NCBI RefSeq assembly: GCF_001422735.1
Contig: NZ_LMLZ01000021.1
Location: 124,227-188,226 of the forward strand
Direction: 5' to 3'
DNA length: 64,000 nucleotides
Source of the DNA: Acidovorax sp. Leaf78
GTDB taxonomy: Bacteria > Pseudomonadota > Gammaproteobacteria > Burkholderiales > Burkholderiaceae_C
Part shown: positions 38,492 to 47,813 of the stretch, in pieces
Layout: every line of letters begins with the position of its first letter
Position numbering within the stretch: position 1 is the first letter of the stretch
Notes under the pieces: model-generated
The model's input: the letters and a program-made list of their open reading frames with translations, nothing else
Database searches by the model: none
Told to the model about the DNA's origin: nothing
Translations under genes and position numbers: made by a program

Positions 38492-38532
38492 TTTTTCTCC
38501 AGTCAAGCAGGTACTGTACCCAGAAATGAATT

Positions 38533-38560
38533 GGGGCTTGTGCCCGAAAGCACAAGCCCC
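38533..38560. other. perfect hairpin between tig and clpP
   Basis: GGGGCTTGTGC pairs over 11 bp with GCACAAGCCCC around a short loop. No T-run follows on the minus strand. It could modulate read-through from tig into clpP or stabilise the RNA end. Confidence 0.55.
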
Positions 38561-38623
38561 TGGTGTGTCGCCCACCACCGGAAACTCCGACAAGGAGACA
38601 CCGGCGGGGTGTGGCACAGGCTA

Positions 38624-39937
38624 TCAGCCTTGTTGAGCCATCAGTTCGTCGAAGGATACGGCCTTTTCCACCACCTTGGCCTTGCCCAGCACGAAATCGG
38701 TCACGTTGTTTTCGATGACAACGGCTTCGACTTCAGCAAGGCGCTGACGGTCGCCGAAGTACCAGCGCACGACGTCTTCGGGCTTCTCGTAGCTGGCAGC
38801 CAGCTCGTCGATGTGGGCCTTGAGCTGCTCGGGCTTGGCCTGCAGGTTGTTGGCGCGCACCAGTTCGGCCACCACCAGGCCCAGGCGCACGCGGCGCTCG
38901 GCTTGGGGACGGAACACGTCTTCAGGGATCTCGGCCTTGTCGGCGTCCTTGATGCCGCGCTGCTTGAGCTCGGCACGGGCGCCTTCCAGCAGGCGGGCGA
39001 TTTCAGCCTGCACGCTGGCGTTGGGCAGATCGAGCTCGGCCTTGCCGACCAGGGCGTCCATCACGGCTTGCTTGTTGCGGGCCAGCAGGCGGAACTTGAC
39101 TTCGCGCTCCAGGTTCTTCTTGATGTCGGCGCGCAGGCCGTCCACGGAACCGTCGGCGATGCCCAGCGACTTGGCCAGGGCGTCGTTCACTTCGGGCAGG
39201 TGGGCGGCTTCGATCTTCTTGACGGTGACGAGGAAGTCGGCGGTCTTGCCGGCGACGTCCTTGCCGTGGTACTCAGCGGGGAAGGCCAGGGGGAAGGTCT
39301 TGCTTTCGCCGGACTTCATGCCACGCACTGCGTCTTCGAATTCCTTGAGCATCTGGCCTTCGCCGACCAGGAACTGGAAGTCTTCAGCCTTGCCGCCGTC
39401 GAAGGGTTCGCCGTCGATCTTGCCTTCGAAGTCCACGGTCACGCGGTCGCCGTCTTGCGCAGCGGCGTCGATGGCGCGCTGCGCGAAGCTGCGGCGCTGC
39501 TTGCGCAGGATGTCGATGGTCTTGTCGATGGCGGAATCGGTCACTTCGGCCGACAGCTTTTCGACTTCGGCGTCCGACAGGTCGGCGATCTGGACTTCAG
39601 GGAACACTTCGAAGATGGCGTCGAACGTGACCTGGCCTTCAGGCGCGCCTTCCTTTTCGGTGATGCGGGGCTGGCCGGCCACACGCAGGGCGGCTTCGTT
39701 GGCAGCCACGGCAAAGGCTTCGCCGACCTTGTCGTTGAGCACTTCGTACTGCACCGAGTAGCCGTAGCGCTGGGCCACCACATTCATGGGCACTTTGCCG
39801 GGACGAAAGCCATCCATCTTGACCGTGCGGGCCAGGCGCTTGAGGCGCGTGTCGACTTCGGACTGGATCAGGGTGACGGGCACGCTCAGCGTAATCTTGC
39901 GCTCGAGCTTCTCAAGGGTTTCAACAGTAACGGCCAT
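38624..39937 (-). CDS. tig: trigger factor
   Basis: A ribosome-bound chaperone and peptidyl-prolyl isomerase; 437 residues. The N-terminal ribosome-binding domain has the signature GFRPGKVP at about 43-50. The FKBP-type domain follows ([19 protein letters not shown]), then the helical C-terminal arm domain. Start at 39937 after AGAGGAA. It is the first protein gene of the tig-clpP-clpX-lon block, downstream of tRNA-Leu. Confidence 0.97.
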   Translation of the reverse strand: MAVTVETLEKLERKITLSVPVTLIQSEVDTRLKRLARTVKMDGFRPGKVPMNVVAQRYGYSVQYEVLNDKVGEAFAVAANEAALRVAGQPRITEKEGAPEGQVTFDAIFEVFPEVQIADLSDAEVEKLSAEVTDSAIDKTIDILRKQRRSFAQRAIDAAAQDGDRVTVDFEGKIDGEPFDGGKAEDFQFLVGEGQMLKEFEDAVRGMKSGESKTFPLAFPAEYHGKDVAGKTADFLVTVKKIEAAHLPEVNDALAKSLGIADGSVDGLRADIKKNLEREVKFRLLARNKQAVMDALVGKAELDLPNASVQAEIARLLEGARAELKQRGIKDADKAEIPEDVFRPQAERRVRLGLVVAELVRANNLQAKPEQLKAHIDELAASYEKPEDVVRWYFGDRQRLAEVEAVVIENNVTDFVLGKAKVVEKAVSFDELMAQQG

Positions 39938-40012
39938 GGCTATTCCTCTTATGGATGTGGATCGTGCTGGCTGCAGCGCAGCAGCGCCGTGTTCCGCAAA
40001 GTCTCACAGGGG

Positions 40013-40099
40013 TGGTGCGCGGGGGGGGACTCGAACCCCCACACCATTGCTGGCGTCAGGACCTAAACCTGGTGCGTCTACCAATTTCGCCACCCGCGC
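40013..40099 (-). tRNA. tRNA-Leu(UAG)
   Basis: An 87-nt class II tRNA on the minus strand beginning GCGCGGGTGGCGAAATTGG. Anticodon TAG lies in CAGGTTTAGGTCCTG, with a long variable arm, GGGGGTTCGAGTCCCCC T arm and encoded CCA. It lies 76 bp upstream of tig on the same strand. Confidence 0.97.
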
Positions 40100-40193
40100 G
40101 GTTCTACAACAAACAAACAGGCGGCAACCGGAGCTGCCGCCTGTGTGAAATCGGTCAACCTTCTATTTTACCCTGATGCGGGCAGGCTGGGAA

Positions 40194-43100
40194 TCATCTC
40201 CCTCCAAGAAGCTCCGGCGCAGGTCGTTTGACACGGAACCACGCAGCGTACATCGCAGGCAGCGCCAGCAGGGTGAGCACGGTGGCCACCACCAGCCCGC
40301 CCATGATGGCCACGGCCATCGGGCCCCAGAACACGCTGCGCGACAGCGGGATCATGGCCAGCACCGCGGCGGCCGCCGTCAGCACGATGGGGCGCAGGCG
40401 GCGCACGGCCGACTCGACGATGGCGTCCCACGCGGGGATGCCCTTGGCGCGGTCCTGCTCGATCTGGTCGATCAGGATCACCGAGTTGCGCTGGATCATG
40501 CCCATGAGCGCGATCACGCCCAGCAGCGCCACGAAGCCGAACGGGCGGTTGAGCAGCAGCAGTGCGGCCGAGACCCCCGCGATGCCCAGGAAGCCGGTGA
40601 TGTACACCAGGAACGCACGGCTGAAGCTGTGCAGCTGCAGCATCAGCAAGGTGAACACCAGGAACAGCATGACAGGCACTCCCGCCATGATGGAGCTGGT
40701 GCCCTTGGAGCTTTCCTCCACCGCGCCGGCCACTTCGATGCGGTAGGCGCCCTGCCCTGCAGCGTGCCATTTGTCCTCGATGGCCTTGAGTGCCGGCTGC
40801 AGCGCCGCCGTCACGGTGGCGCCCTGCAGGCCTTCGGTCACGTCGCCCTGCACGGTGATGGCGTAGTCGCGGTTCTCGCGCCACATCACGCCTGGCTCCC
40901 AGGTGAACACGGGCTTGGCGATCTGCGTGAGCGGGATCGACTTGCCCGAGGCCGTGGGCAGGTAGGCGTTGGCGATGTCGGTGATCGCGTTGCGCTCGTC
41001 CAGCGGCTGGCGCAGCACGATGTCGATCAGCTTGTCGCCCTCGCGGAACTGGCCCACCTGCGTGCCCGACAGGATCGTCTTGCTGGCCTGCGCGATGGAC
41101 TGGCTCGTCACGCCCAGAGCGCGCGCCTTGGCCTGGTCGACCTCCAGACGCAGCACCTTCACGGATTCGTTCCAGTTGTCGTTCACGCCACGCATGTCGG
41201 CGTTCTGGCGCAGCACGGCCTTGACCTCGTCGGCGCGCTCGCGCAGCACCAGCGGCTCGGGGCCCACCACGCGGAACTGCACGGGGTATGGCACTGGCGG
41301 CCCGTTGGGCAGCAGCTTCACGCGGCCGCGCACTTCGGGGAACTCCTCGGCCAGCAGGGCCGGCAGCTTGACGCGCAGCGATTCGCGCAGCGCCAGGTCC
41401 TTGGGCAGCACGATGAACTGCGACACGTTGCTTTGCGGGAACACCTGGTCCAGCGGCAGGTAAAAGCGCGGCACGCCCGAGCCCACCCAGGTGCTGACCG
41501 ACGTCACGCCGGCCTCGGCCATCAGGCGCTGCTCCACGCGCTCGGTGACCTCTTCATTGCCCGCGAACGACGTGCCTTCCGGGAACCAGATGTCCACCAG
41601 AATTTCGGGCCGGCTCGAATCCGGGAAGAACTGCTGTTGCACCTTGCCCATGCCGACGATGCCCAGCACGAAGATCAGGATGGTGATGCCGATGGTGATC
41701 CAGCGGTGCAGCACGCACCAGTTCACCAGGCGGCGGAAGGCGCGGTAGAACGGGCTGTCGAAGACCTCGTGCGCGCCTTCGGCGGTGCCGTGGTGCTCCT
41801 GCGCATGCAGCACGTGCTCAGGCACCTTCAGCAGCAGCGTCCCCAGGTAGGGCACGAAGTACACCGACACGATCCAGCTCAGGACCAGCGCGATCACGGT
41901 CACGGCGAAGATGGCGAAGGTGTATTCACCGGTCGTCGACTTGGCAAGGCCGATGGGCAAAAAGCCCGCGGCGGTGATCAGCGTGCCGGTGAGCATGGGC
42001 ATGGCGGTGATCTCGTACGCGAAGGTGGCGGCGCGCACCTTGTCGTAGCCCTCTTCGAGCTTGAGCACCATCATCTCCACCGCAATGATGGCGTCGTCCA
42101 CCAGCAGTCCCAGCGCGATGATGAGCGAGCCCAGCGAGATCTTGTGCAGGCCGATGCCCCAGTACCACATGGCCAGGAAGGTCACGGCCAGCACCAGCGG
42201 AATGGTGATGCCCACCACCATGCCCGGGCGCGGGTCGATGTACCAGCGCTTCCACAGCGGCTGCTTGCCCGGGCGCCGGTGAAAGCCCAACGCGATGAAG
42301 CTCACGGCCAACACGATGACCACGGCCTCGATCAACACCTTCACAAACTCATTGACCGACGTGGACACCGCCGTGGGCTGGTCCTGCACGTTCACCAGCT
42401 TGACCCCGGCGGGCAGCGATGCGGCGATGCGGTCGGTGGCCTGGTGCAGCGCCTTGCCCAGCGCGATGATGTCGCCGCCCTTGGTCATGGAGACACCCAG
42501 CGCCACGACTTCCTTGCCCTGGTGGCGCACCTTCACGGTGGCCGGGTCCACATAGCCGCGCTTGATCTCGGCGATGTCCGACAGGCGCAGTTGCGCGCCC
42601 GAGGGGCCGCGGATGGGCATGGCGGCCAGGTCTTCCACCGCATTGAACTGGCCTTCAACCCGCACCTGCACCTGGTCCTGCGGCGTCTGGATGGCGCCGG
42701 CGCTTTCCACCGCGTTCTGCTGGCCCAGCTGCGCCAGCACCTGGTTCATGTCCAGGCCCAGCTGCGCCAGGCGCTTTTGCGAGATCTCGATGAAGAGCTT
42801 CTCGTCCTGCACGCCGAACTGCTCCACCTTGGCCACGTCGGGCACGCGCAGCAGCTGCTGGCGGGCGTCGTCGGCAAATTGCTTGAGTTCGGCGTAGCTG
42901 AAGCCCTCGGACTCCAGCGCGTAGATCACGCCGTACACATCGCCGAAATCGTCGTTGAAGAACGGGCCCTGGATGCCCTGCGGCAGGGTGTAGCGCATGT
43001 CGCCCACCTTCTTGCGCACGCTGTACCAGACATTGGCCACGTCGCCCGGCTTGGAGGAGTCCTTGATCTGGAAAATGATCTGCGACTCGCCGGGCTTGGA

Positions 43101-43376
43101 ATAGCTGCGGATCTTGTCCGCATACGGCACCTCTTGCAGAGTGCGCTCGATCTTGTCGGTGACCTGCTCGGCCACCTGCTGCGCCGTGGCGCCCGGCCAG
43201 TAGGTGCGCACCACCATCGCGCGGAAGGTGAACGGAGGGTCTTCGTCCTGCCCCAGCTGGAAGTAGGCCATGAAGCCCAGCAGCATCAGCACCAGCATCA
43301 GGTAGCGCGTGAGCGCGGGGTGGTCGAGCGCCCACTTGGAGAGGTTGAACCCCTCCTTCGGTTGTACTTGCGTCAT
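40194..43376 (-). CDS. RND efflux transporter, permease subunit
   Basis: A proton-driven inner-membrane pump of 1060 residues. The first helix follows a 20-residue cytosolic N-terminus (ALTRYLMLVLMLLGF). The proton-relay pair is visible in GLLVDDAIIAVEMM, and the family segments YWPGATAQQVAEQV and FIALGFHRRPG are present. The second half repeats the fold (LLLLNRPFGFVALLGVIALMG). A loop QPLWKRWYIDPRPG links helices. The adaptor gene lies just upstream (11 bp), and no outer-membrane channel gene is adjacent. Substrates unknown; probably drugs, dyes or solvents. Confidence 0.92.
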   Translation of the reverse strand: MTQVQPKEGFNLSKWALDHPALTRYLMLVLMLLGFMAYFQLGQDEDPPFTFRAMVVRTYWPGATAQQVAEQVTDKIERTLQEVPYADKIRSYSKPGESQIIFQIKDSSKPGDVANVWYSVRKKVGDMRYTLPQGIQGPFFNDDFGDVYGVIYALESEGFSYAELKQFADDARQQLLRVPDVAKVEQFGVQDEKLFIEISQKRLAQLGLDMNQVLAQLGQQNAVESAGAIQTPQDQVQVRVEGQFNAVEDLAAMPIRGPSGAQLRLSDIAEIKRGYVDPATVKVRHQGKEVVALGVSMTKGGDIIALGKALHQATDRIAASLPAGVKLVNVQDQPTAVSTSVNEFVKVLIEAVVIVLAVSFIALGFHRRPGKQPLWKRWYIDPRPGMVVGITIPLVLAVTFLAMWYWGIGLHKISLGSLIIALGLLVDDAIIAVEMMVLKLEEGYDKVRAATFAYEITAMPMLTGTLITAAGFLPIGLAKSTTGEYTFAIFAVTVIALVLSWIVSVYFVPYLGTLLLKVPEHVLHAQEHHGTAEGAHEVFDSPFYRAFRRLVNWCVLHRWITIGITILIFVLGIVGMGKVQQQFFPDSSRPEILVDIWFPEGTSFAGNEEVTERVEQRLMAEAGVTSVSTWVGSGVPRFYLPLDQVFPQSNVSQFIVLPKDLALRESLRVKLPALLAEEFPEVRGRVKLLPNGPPVPYPVQFRVVGPEPLVLRERADEVKAVLRQNADMRGVNDNWNESVKVLRLEVDQAKARALGVTSQSIAQASKTILSGTQVGQFREGDKLIDIVLRQPLDERNAITDIANAYLPTASGKSIPLTQIAKPVFTWEPGVMWRENRDYAITVQGDVTEGLQGATVTAALQPALKAIEDKWHAAGQGAYRIEVAGAVEESSKGTSSIMAGVPVMLFLVFTLLMLQLHSFSRAFLVYITGFLGIAGVSAALLLLNRPFGFVALLGVIALMGMIQRNSVILIDQIEQDRAKGIPAWDAIVESAVRRLRPIVLTAAAAVLAMIPLSRSVFWGPMAVAIMGGLVVATVLTLLALPAMYAAWFRVKRPAPELLGGR

Positions 43377-43387
43377 GGCAGCGGCCC

Positions 43388-44617
43388 TTACTTGGCGTTC
43401 GCGCTGGCAGCGGGCGCAGTGGCGGGAGCCGCGGCCGAGGCCGGCACGGCGGCCGGCGCAGGGGCTGCTACGGTATTGGTAGCTGTTTGCGCTTTACTGG
43501 CGGGCGCTGCAGCCGTTTTTGGCTGGTACACCACCACCTTCTGCCCGGGCGACAGCACATGCACGCCCGTCGCCACCACCTGCATGCCGGGCGTAAGGCC
43601 CCCGGCCACCACCGCCTCGTTGCCATCGGCCGTGGCGATCTGCACCACCTGCGACTTGACGGTACTACTGGCGGCGTCGTAGACCCACACCGCCGTCGTC
43701 TGGCCTTCCTGGCGCAAGGCGCTCGTGGGCAGCTTGATGGCGGGAATGCCCACATGGCTCAGCGCCTTGGGCTTCACATACACGGTGGAGCCCAGCGGCG
43801 GCACGTCGGCGCCGTCGATGGCGACCTTGACCTGGTAGGTGCGGGTGGCAGCGTCGGCACTGGCAGCCACTTCGCGCACACGGCCCACCAGCTCGGCCCC
43901 GGTGGACCAACCGCGCACCGTCACCTCGGAGTCCGGCGCGATCACGCCGACCTTGTCCTCGGGCACCGCAAACACCACATCCCGCGGCCCGTCCTGCGCA
44001 ATGCGCACCACCGGCGTGCCGGCCGTCACCACTTGGCCCGGCTCGGCGTCGATGCCGGTGACCACGCCCGACACATCGGCCACCAGCGTCGTGTAAGCGG
44101 CCTGGTTGCCCTGCGACGACAGCTGCGCGCGCGCCTGGTCCAGCGTGGACTGCGCGGCCTTCAACGTGGCATCACGGCGCTCCAGCTCGGCGCCGCTGAT
44201 GAAGTTCTGGTCCTTGAGCGCCTGGTAACGCTTGTAGTCGGCGGCGGCCAGGTCGCGCTGCGTGGTGGCCGATGCCAGTTGCGCCCGCGCGGCATCGGTG
44301 GCCAGTTGGTAGTCCTTGGGGTCCAGCTGCGCCAGCACAGCGCCGGCACGAACCCGCTGGCCCAGCTCGGCCTGGCGCTTGACGATCTTGCCCGCCACCC
44401 GGAAGCCCAGGCGCGATTCCACCCGCGCGCGCACCTCGCCCGAATACTCCAGGCTCGACTGCAGCGCCCCCACGCCCACCGTCAGCAGCTTGACGGAGCG
44501 CACAGGCTCCTCAGGAGGGGCCGGGCGTGAGCAAGCGGCCAGCAGGGCCGCGGTGGCCAGCACCAGCAGCGACCTGCGGGGCCATGGGGAAGACCGCTTG
44601 GCGGAGGGAGTGCGCAT
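43388..44617 (-). CDS. RND efflux periplasmic adaptor (membrane fusion protein)
   Basis: A periplasmic adaptor lipoprotein of 409 residues. The signal helix ends in lipobox LLAACS. The lipoyl/barrel-sandwich halves are LGFRVAGKIVKRQAELGQRV and VTGIDAEPGQVVTAGTPVV, with a coiled hairpin between them (about 100-165; TTQRDLAAADYKRYQALKDQ). The C-terminal 50 residues are Ala/Pro-rich; part of that tail is encoded by a dispersed repeat (43466-43523). The start at 44617 is chosen at the signal peptide. It forms an operon with the permease. Confidence 0.9.
   Translation of the reverse strand: MRTPSAKRSSPWPRRSLLVLATAALLAACSRPAPPEEPVRSVKLLTVGVGALQSSLEYSGEVRARVESRLGFRVAGKIVKRQAELGQRVRAGAVLAQLDPKDYQLATDAARAQLASATTQRDLAAADYKRYQALKDQNFISGAELERRDATLKAAQSTLDQARAQLSSQGNQAAYTTLVADVSGVVTGIDAEPGQVVTAGTPVVRIAQDGPRDVVFAVPEDKVGVIAPDSEVTVRGWSTGAELVGRVREVAASADAATRTYQVKVAIDGADVPPLGSTVYVKPKALSHVGIPAIKLPTSALRQEGQTTAVWVYDAASSTVKSQVVQIATADGNEAVVAGGLTPGMQVVATGVHVLSPGQKVVVYQPKTAAAPASKAQTATNTVAAPAPAAVPASAAAPATAPAASANAK
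43466..43523 (-). repeat. dispersed ~60 bp repeat, family A copy 3, inside the adaptor gene
   Basis: Holds the hairpin GCTAC-GGTATTG-GTAGC, then a GCGC core and CCGTTTTTGG. It matches the intergenic copies at 21084, 31324 and 47496. Here it is translated in frame, giving the stretch around SKAQTATNTV in the adaptor tail. Confidence 0.65.
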
Positions 44618-44730
44618 GGGAGATCCGTTGAAATTGATGAAAGCAGCCAGGAATTGCACGCACAGCGCAAAGCAGACAGCCCGCGCCGAAGGGCGGAAGA
44701 TTGATCCGCTCAGGATGTGTTTTTGTTTAA

Positions 44731-44748
44731 TGACTGACCGGTTAGTAA
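44731..44748. promoter_or_regulatory. TetR-type operator upstream of the efflux operon
   Basis: TGACTGACC-GGTTAGTAA is an imperfect 18-bp palindrome with seven of nine matching pairs. It is of the kind bound by TetR/AcrR repressors at efflux operons. It lies 114 bp before the adaptor start and 44 bp before hpnC, so it could affect both. No TetR gene is in the window. Confidence 0.55.
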
Positions 44749-44791
44749 TCTATGAGAACCGCCCCCGTCTTGTCAAGCGACAATTCGGGGT

Positions 44792-45718
44792 GTGAACGAC
44801 CGCCCCAGCCCTCCCCCCTCGCCCGCCCAGGCCCCAGCCACGATTGCGGCCTCGCCATCTGCGGCCAACGCTGCCGACGCCGTGGCAGCCCCCGTCACGC
44901 ACTACGAGAACTTCCCCGTCGCCTCGGTGCTGTGCCCGCCCCACCTGCGCCAGCCGATTGCCGCCATCTACGGTTTTGCCCGCACGGCCGACGACATCGC
45001 CGATGAAGGCGACGCCCCCGCCGCCGACCGCCTGGCCGACCTGGCCGCTTTTCACGCAGACCTGATGGCGATTGCACAGGGCCAGCCGCCATCGCCGCGC
45101 TGGGCCAGCGTCTTCCTGCCGCTGCAGGCCGTGCTGCGCAGCCACCAGCTGCCGGTGCCGCTGTTGGCCGACCTGCTCAGCGCCTTTGCGCAGGATGTGG
45201 AAAAAACGCGCGACGCCGAGGGCTACGCCGACCGTGCAGAGCTGCTGGACTACTGCCGCCGCTCCGCCAACCCGGTGGGCCGGCTGCTGCTGCACCTGTA
45301 CGGCGTGCACGGCGACGAGGCGCTGCGCGAGAGCGACGCCATCTGCACCGCCCTGCAGCTCATCAACTTCTGGCAGGACCTGTCGGTGGACATCCCCCGG
45401 GGCCGCCACTACCTGCCGCGCGCCGACTGCGTGACCCACAATGCCAGCCAGGCCGACCTGCTGGCACTGCACAGCACGCCCGACACCGCCCGCCTGATCG
45501 CCAACTGCGCCCAGTGGGCCCGCGCCAGCATGCACAGCGGCGCGCCGCTGGTGCACCGGCTGCCAGGCCGCGCGGGCTGGGAGCTGCGGCTGGTGGTGCA
45601 AGGCGGCCTGCGCATTCTCGACAAGGTGGATGCACTGCAGGGCGGCAGCCTGCACACCCGCCCGCGCCTTAATGCGTGGGACTGGTGCGTGATGCTGGCG
45701 CGCGCCGTGGTGATGTGA
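44792..45718 (+). CDS. hpnC: squalene synthase HpnC (hydroxysqualene synthase)
   Basis: Converts presqualene diphosphate to hydroxysqualene in the HpnCDE squalene route, the start of hopanoid synthesis. 308 residues with a GTG start. The two Asp-rich motifs of head-to-head prenyl synthases are RTADDIADE (about 65-73) and FWQDLSVDIPRGRHYLP. The Ala/Pro-rich first 30 residues are variable; a later start is possible since no ribosome site is obvious. hpnD and hpnE lie 4.8 kb downstream, not adjacent as is usual. Confidence 0.88.
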   Translation: MNDRPSPPPSPAQAPATIAASPSAANAADAVAAPVTHYENFPVASVLCPPHLRQPIAAIYGFARTADDIADEGDAPAADRLADLAAFHADLMAIAQGQPPSPRWASVFLPLQAVLRSHQLPVPLLADLLSAFAQDVEKTRDAEGYADRAELLDYCRRSANPVGRLLLHLYGVHGDEALRESDAICTALQLINFWQDLSVDIPRGRHYLPRADCVTHNASQADLLALHSTPDTARLIANCAQWARASMHSGAPLVHRLPGRAGWELRLVVQGGLRILDKVDALQGGSLHTRPRLNAWDWCVMLARAVVM

Positions 45719-45752
45719 GGCGCGAGCCCGGCGCAAGGCAGCGCCCGCAGCC

Positions 45753-46730
45753 TCAGGCTGCCGACAGCCAGTCGCAGAACGCCACCGACGCTGGGTCCTG
45801 CGCGGCGCGTGCAGGCCGCAGCCAATAGAACGTCTTGTCGCCCGACAACACATCGGCAAACGGCATCACCAGCAGCCCGCTGGCCAGCGCGTCGCCCAGG
45901 AACCGTGGGTTGCCCAGCGCCACGCCCAGGCCCTGGATGGCGGCCTGCACACTCAGGTGGACATGGTCGAACACCAGGTCGCCCGCGGGCTGCAGGTCGG
46001 GCGCACCCGCCTCGCCCAGCCACTGCTGCCACACCAGCGGCGTAGACCGGCTGTGCAGCAGCGTGAAACGCGCCAGCCCCTGGGGCGACGCCACGGCCCG
46101 GCCGTCCGCCAGCAGCGCGGGGCTGCACACGGGCGTGAGCTTGTCGGGAATGAAGGCGCCCAGGCTCACGTCCCGCCACCCGCTGCGCTCGGGCAGCGCC
46201 GCCAGGTCGGCATCGGCAAAGCAGCGGATCGACACGTCGTACTGCGCCGGCTCGAAATCCATGAACCCCGCCGTCGTGACCAGCTGCACATCCAGCCCCG
46301 GCATCTGCGCGCAAAAGCCCGCCAGGCGTGGAATGAGCCACTGCGACGCCAGCGTGGCCGTGGCATTCACCACCAGCGTGTTGCGGCGGGTAAGCCGCTC
46401 AATGCCCGCGGTGGATTGCGCCATCAGGTCGAGCGCGCTGGTGATCCCCGGCAGCAGCGCGGCGCCCGGCGTGGTTAGCGCCAGGCGCCGGCCGTCGCGC
46501 CCGACCAGGGCCACGCCCAGCCACTCTTCCAGCGCCTTGATCTGGTGGCTGACGGCGCTTTGCGTCACGCTCAACTCGCGGGCGGCATGGGTCACGCTGA
46601 GCAGCCGGCCGGCCGCCTCGAAGGCGCGCAGCATGTTCAGGGGCGGCAGGCGGCGTGCTGCGCTGCCTGCGACCGGGGCGAATGCAGACCCAGCGGCCAG
46701 CCAAGCATCGCTTACATGAGATGAATTCAT
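45753..46730 (-). CDS. LysR family regulator, GcvA-like
   Basis: A 325-residue LysR protein. The helix-turn-helix is at about 27-85 (LPPLNMLRAFEAAGRLLSVTHAA, SVTQSAVSHQIKALEEWLG) and the substrate domain follows. The segment LPPLNALRAFEAA-like at the start of the domain is typical of the GcvA subgroup. The start at 46730 is chosen (MNSSHVSDAW); an upstream Met exists. It is divergent from the RidA-like gene across 263 bp, the usual LysR arrangement, so control of ridA-sdaA is likely. Confidence 0.87.
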   Translation of the reverse strand: MNSSHVSDAWLAAGSAFAPVAGSAARRLPPLNMLRAFEAAGRLLSVTHAARELSVTQSAVSHQIKALEEWLGVALVGRDGRRLALTTPGAALLPGITSALDLMAQSTAGIERLTRRNTLVVNATATLASQWLIPRLAGFCAQMPGLDVQLVTTAGFMDFEPAQYDVSIRCFADADLAALPERSGWRDVSLGAFIPDKLTPVCSPALLADGRAVASPQGLARFTLLHSRSTPLVWQQWLGEAGAPDLQPAGDLVFDHVHLSVQAAIQGLGVALGNPRFLGDALASGLLVMPFADVLSGDKTFYWLRPARAAQDPASVAFCDWLSAA

Positions 46731-46993
46731 GATTGGCAGAAATATTGTCGATAGTCGTGCACTGCACTGCTTCGTACGATAAGCGTCATGCATGGAAGCA
46801 CGCCGACCGACTGGATAGATTTACTCATTATGTGCCGTGCCTGCACGGGCCCGTTGCGGCCCGCCCGCAGGCAGGCCAAGCCGGGCCCCGCTCAGCGTGC
46901 TGCGGGCCCTGTCCAGCGCACACTGACTCTCCGTTGGACGGTGTGGGCGGAGGCGATCCGCAGGCCGGCAGCCACGCCCCCGGCGCCTGCCGC

Positions 46994-47395
46994 ATGACGC
47001 CCATCGCAAACCCCTGGCCCCCGAGCGCGGCCCGCCTGCCACTGTGCGTCGGAGTACGGCACAGGCCCGGCGCGCTGTCCGTGCGCGTGGCGTACATCGC
47101 AGGGGCCGCACCGGCCGGGGCAGACACGCAAGATACCCAGCGCCAGTTCGCCCAGGTGCTGGCCACCACCGAGCGCCTGGTGCACGAGGCCGGAGCCAGC
47201 CTGGATGGAATTGTGTCATGCGAGGTCTTCGTGCGCGAGCCTGCAGCTTGCCCGGGGGTCGAGGCTTTGCTGCACACCTGGGCCGCACGCCGCTCTGGCT
47301 GCGCGCGCCTGGTGCGGCAACCACCCTGCGCCACGCCGCACGCCGACCTGGGAATGGCCCTGGTGGTCGCCCGGCCCGCCACCCCGGCGGACTGA
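46994..47395 (+). CDS. RidA/YjgF-like protein
   Basis: A 133-residue protein with the RidA pattern: VRVAYIAGAAPAGADTQDTQRQFAQVLATTERLVHEAGASL, then SCEVFVREPAACPG and a final VVARP strand. Members deaminate reactive enamines such as 2-aminoacrylate. The conserved Arg may be the one in GCARLVRQ, but the end strands are diverged, so activity is uncertain. No good ribosome site was seen. It is divergent from a LysR gene and upstream of a serine deaminase, whose chemistry makes 2-aminoacrylate. A match by pattern rather than a clear family hit. Confidence 0.6.
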   Translation: MTPIANPWPPSAARLPLCVGVRHRPGALSVRVAYIAGAAPAGADTQDTQRQFAQVLATTERLVHEAGASLDGIVSCEVFVREPAACPGVEALLHTWAARRSGCARLVRQPPCATPHADLGMALVVARPATPAD

Positions 47396-47813
47396 CCGGC
47401 TGAACTACCGATCAGCACGCCCGCCGACCGACTGTAAGAAACATTCATGGGTGGCAAGCGCGGCCATTCAGCGGCCGATTCATGCTGCAGAAAATGATCA
47501 AAAACAGCCGCTACCGCGCTCCTGGAGCGCGCTAACCGCTATCATTTTTGATATTTTGATGGGATGCCACAACAGCGTCCGGAGGGGCGCCTCCGCGGTA
47601 CTCAGGGTTTGCGCGTGTGCCGCCCAGCCCCGGCGCAGTTAGCCTCTCGCCCACTCCAGCACCAAGAGCGCTGGCGGTACGAAGGATGTTGTTTCAGACC
47701 CTGTTCTCAAAGACAGACACACCAGCGGTGGCGCCACCCGCGCCACCGCTGCTTTCCATGCCCGGCATGGCATCCATGCAGCCTCGGACCTACCCGGACA
47801 CCCGCACACCACC
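47396..47813. other. ridA-sdaA intergenic region
   Basis: 418 bp. It contains family A repeat copy 4 (47496-47556). No gene or riboswitch was recognised in the rest. Confidence 0.5.
47496..47556 (+). repeat. dispersed ~60 bp repeat, family A copy 4
   Basis: CAAAAACAGCCGCTACC, a GCGCTCC-T-GGAGCGC hairpin, then GCTAACCGCTATCATTTTTGATA, whose end forms TATCA-TTTT-TGATA. Same order of parts as the other three copies. Confidence 0.7.

Noticed and set aside
40176..43682. A 1168-codon open frame antisense to the RND permease
   Set aside because: It mirrors the permease in a GC-rich gene, is His/Arg/Gln-rich with no motifs, and the permease on the other strand is unmistakable.
47396..47813. Possible riboswitch before sdaA
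   Set aside because: No glycine or other riboswitch motif could be recognised; the structured part is a dispersed repeat.
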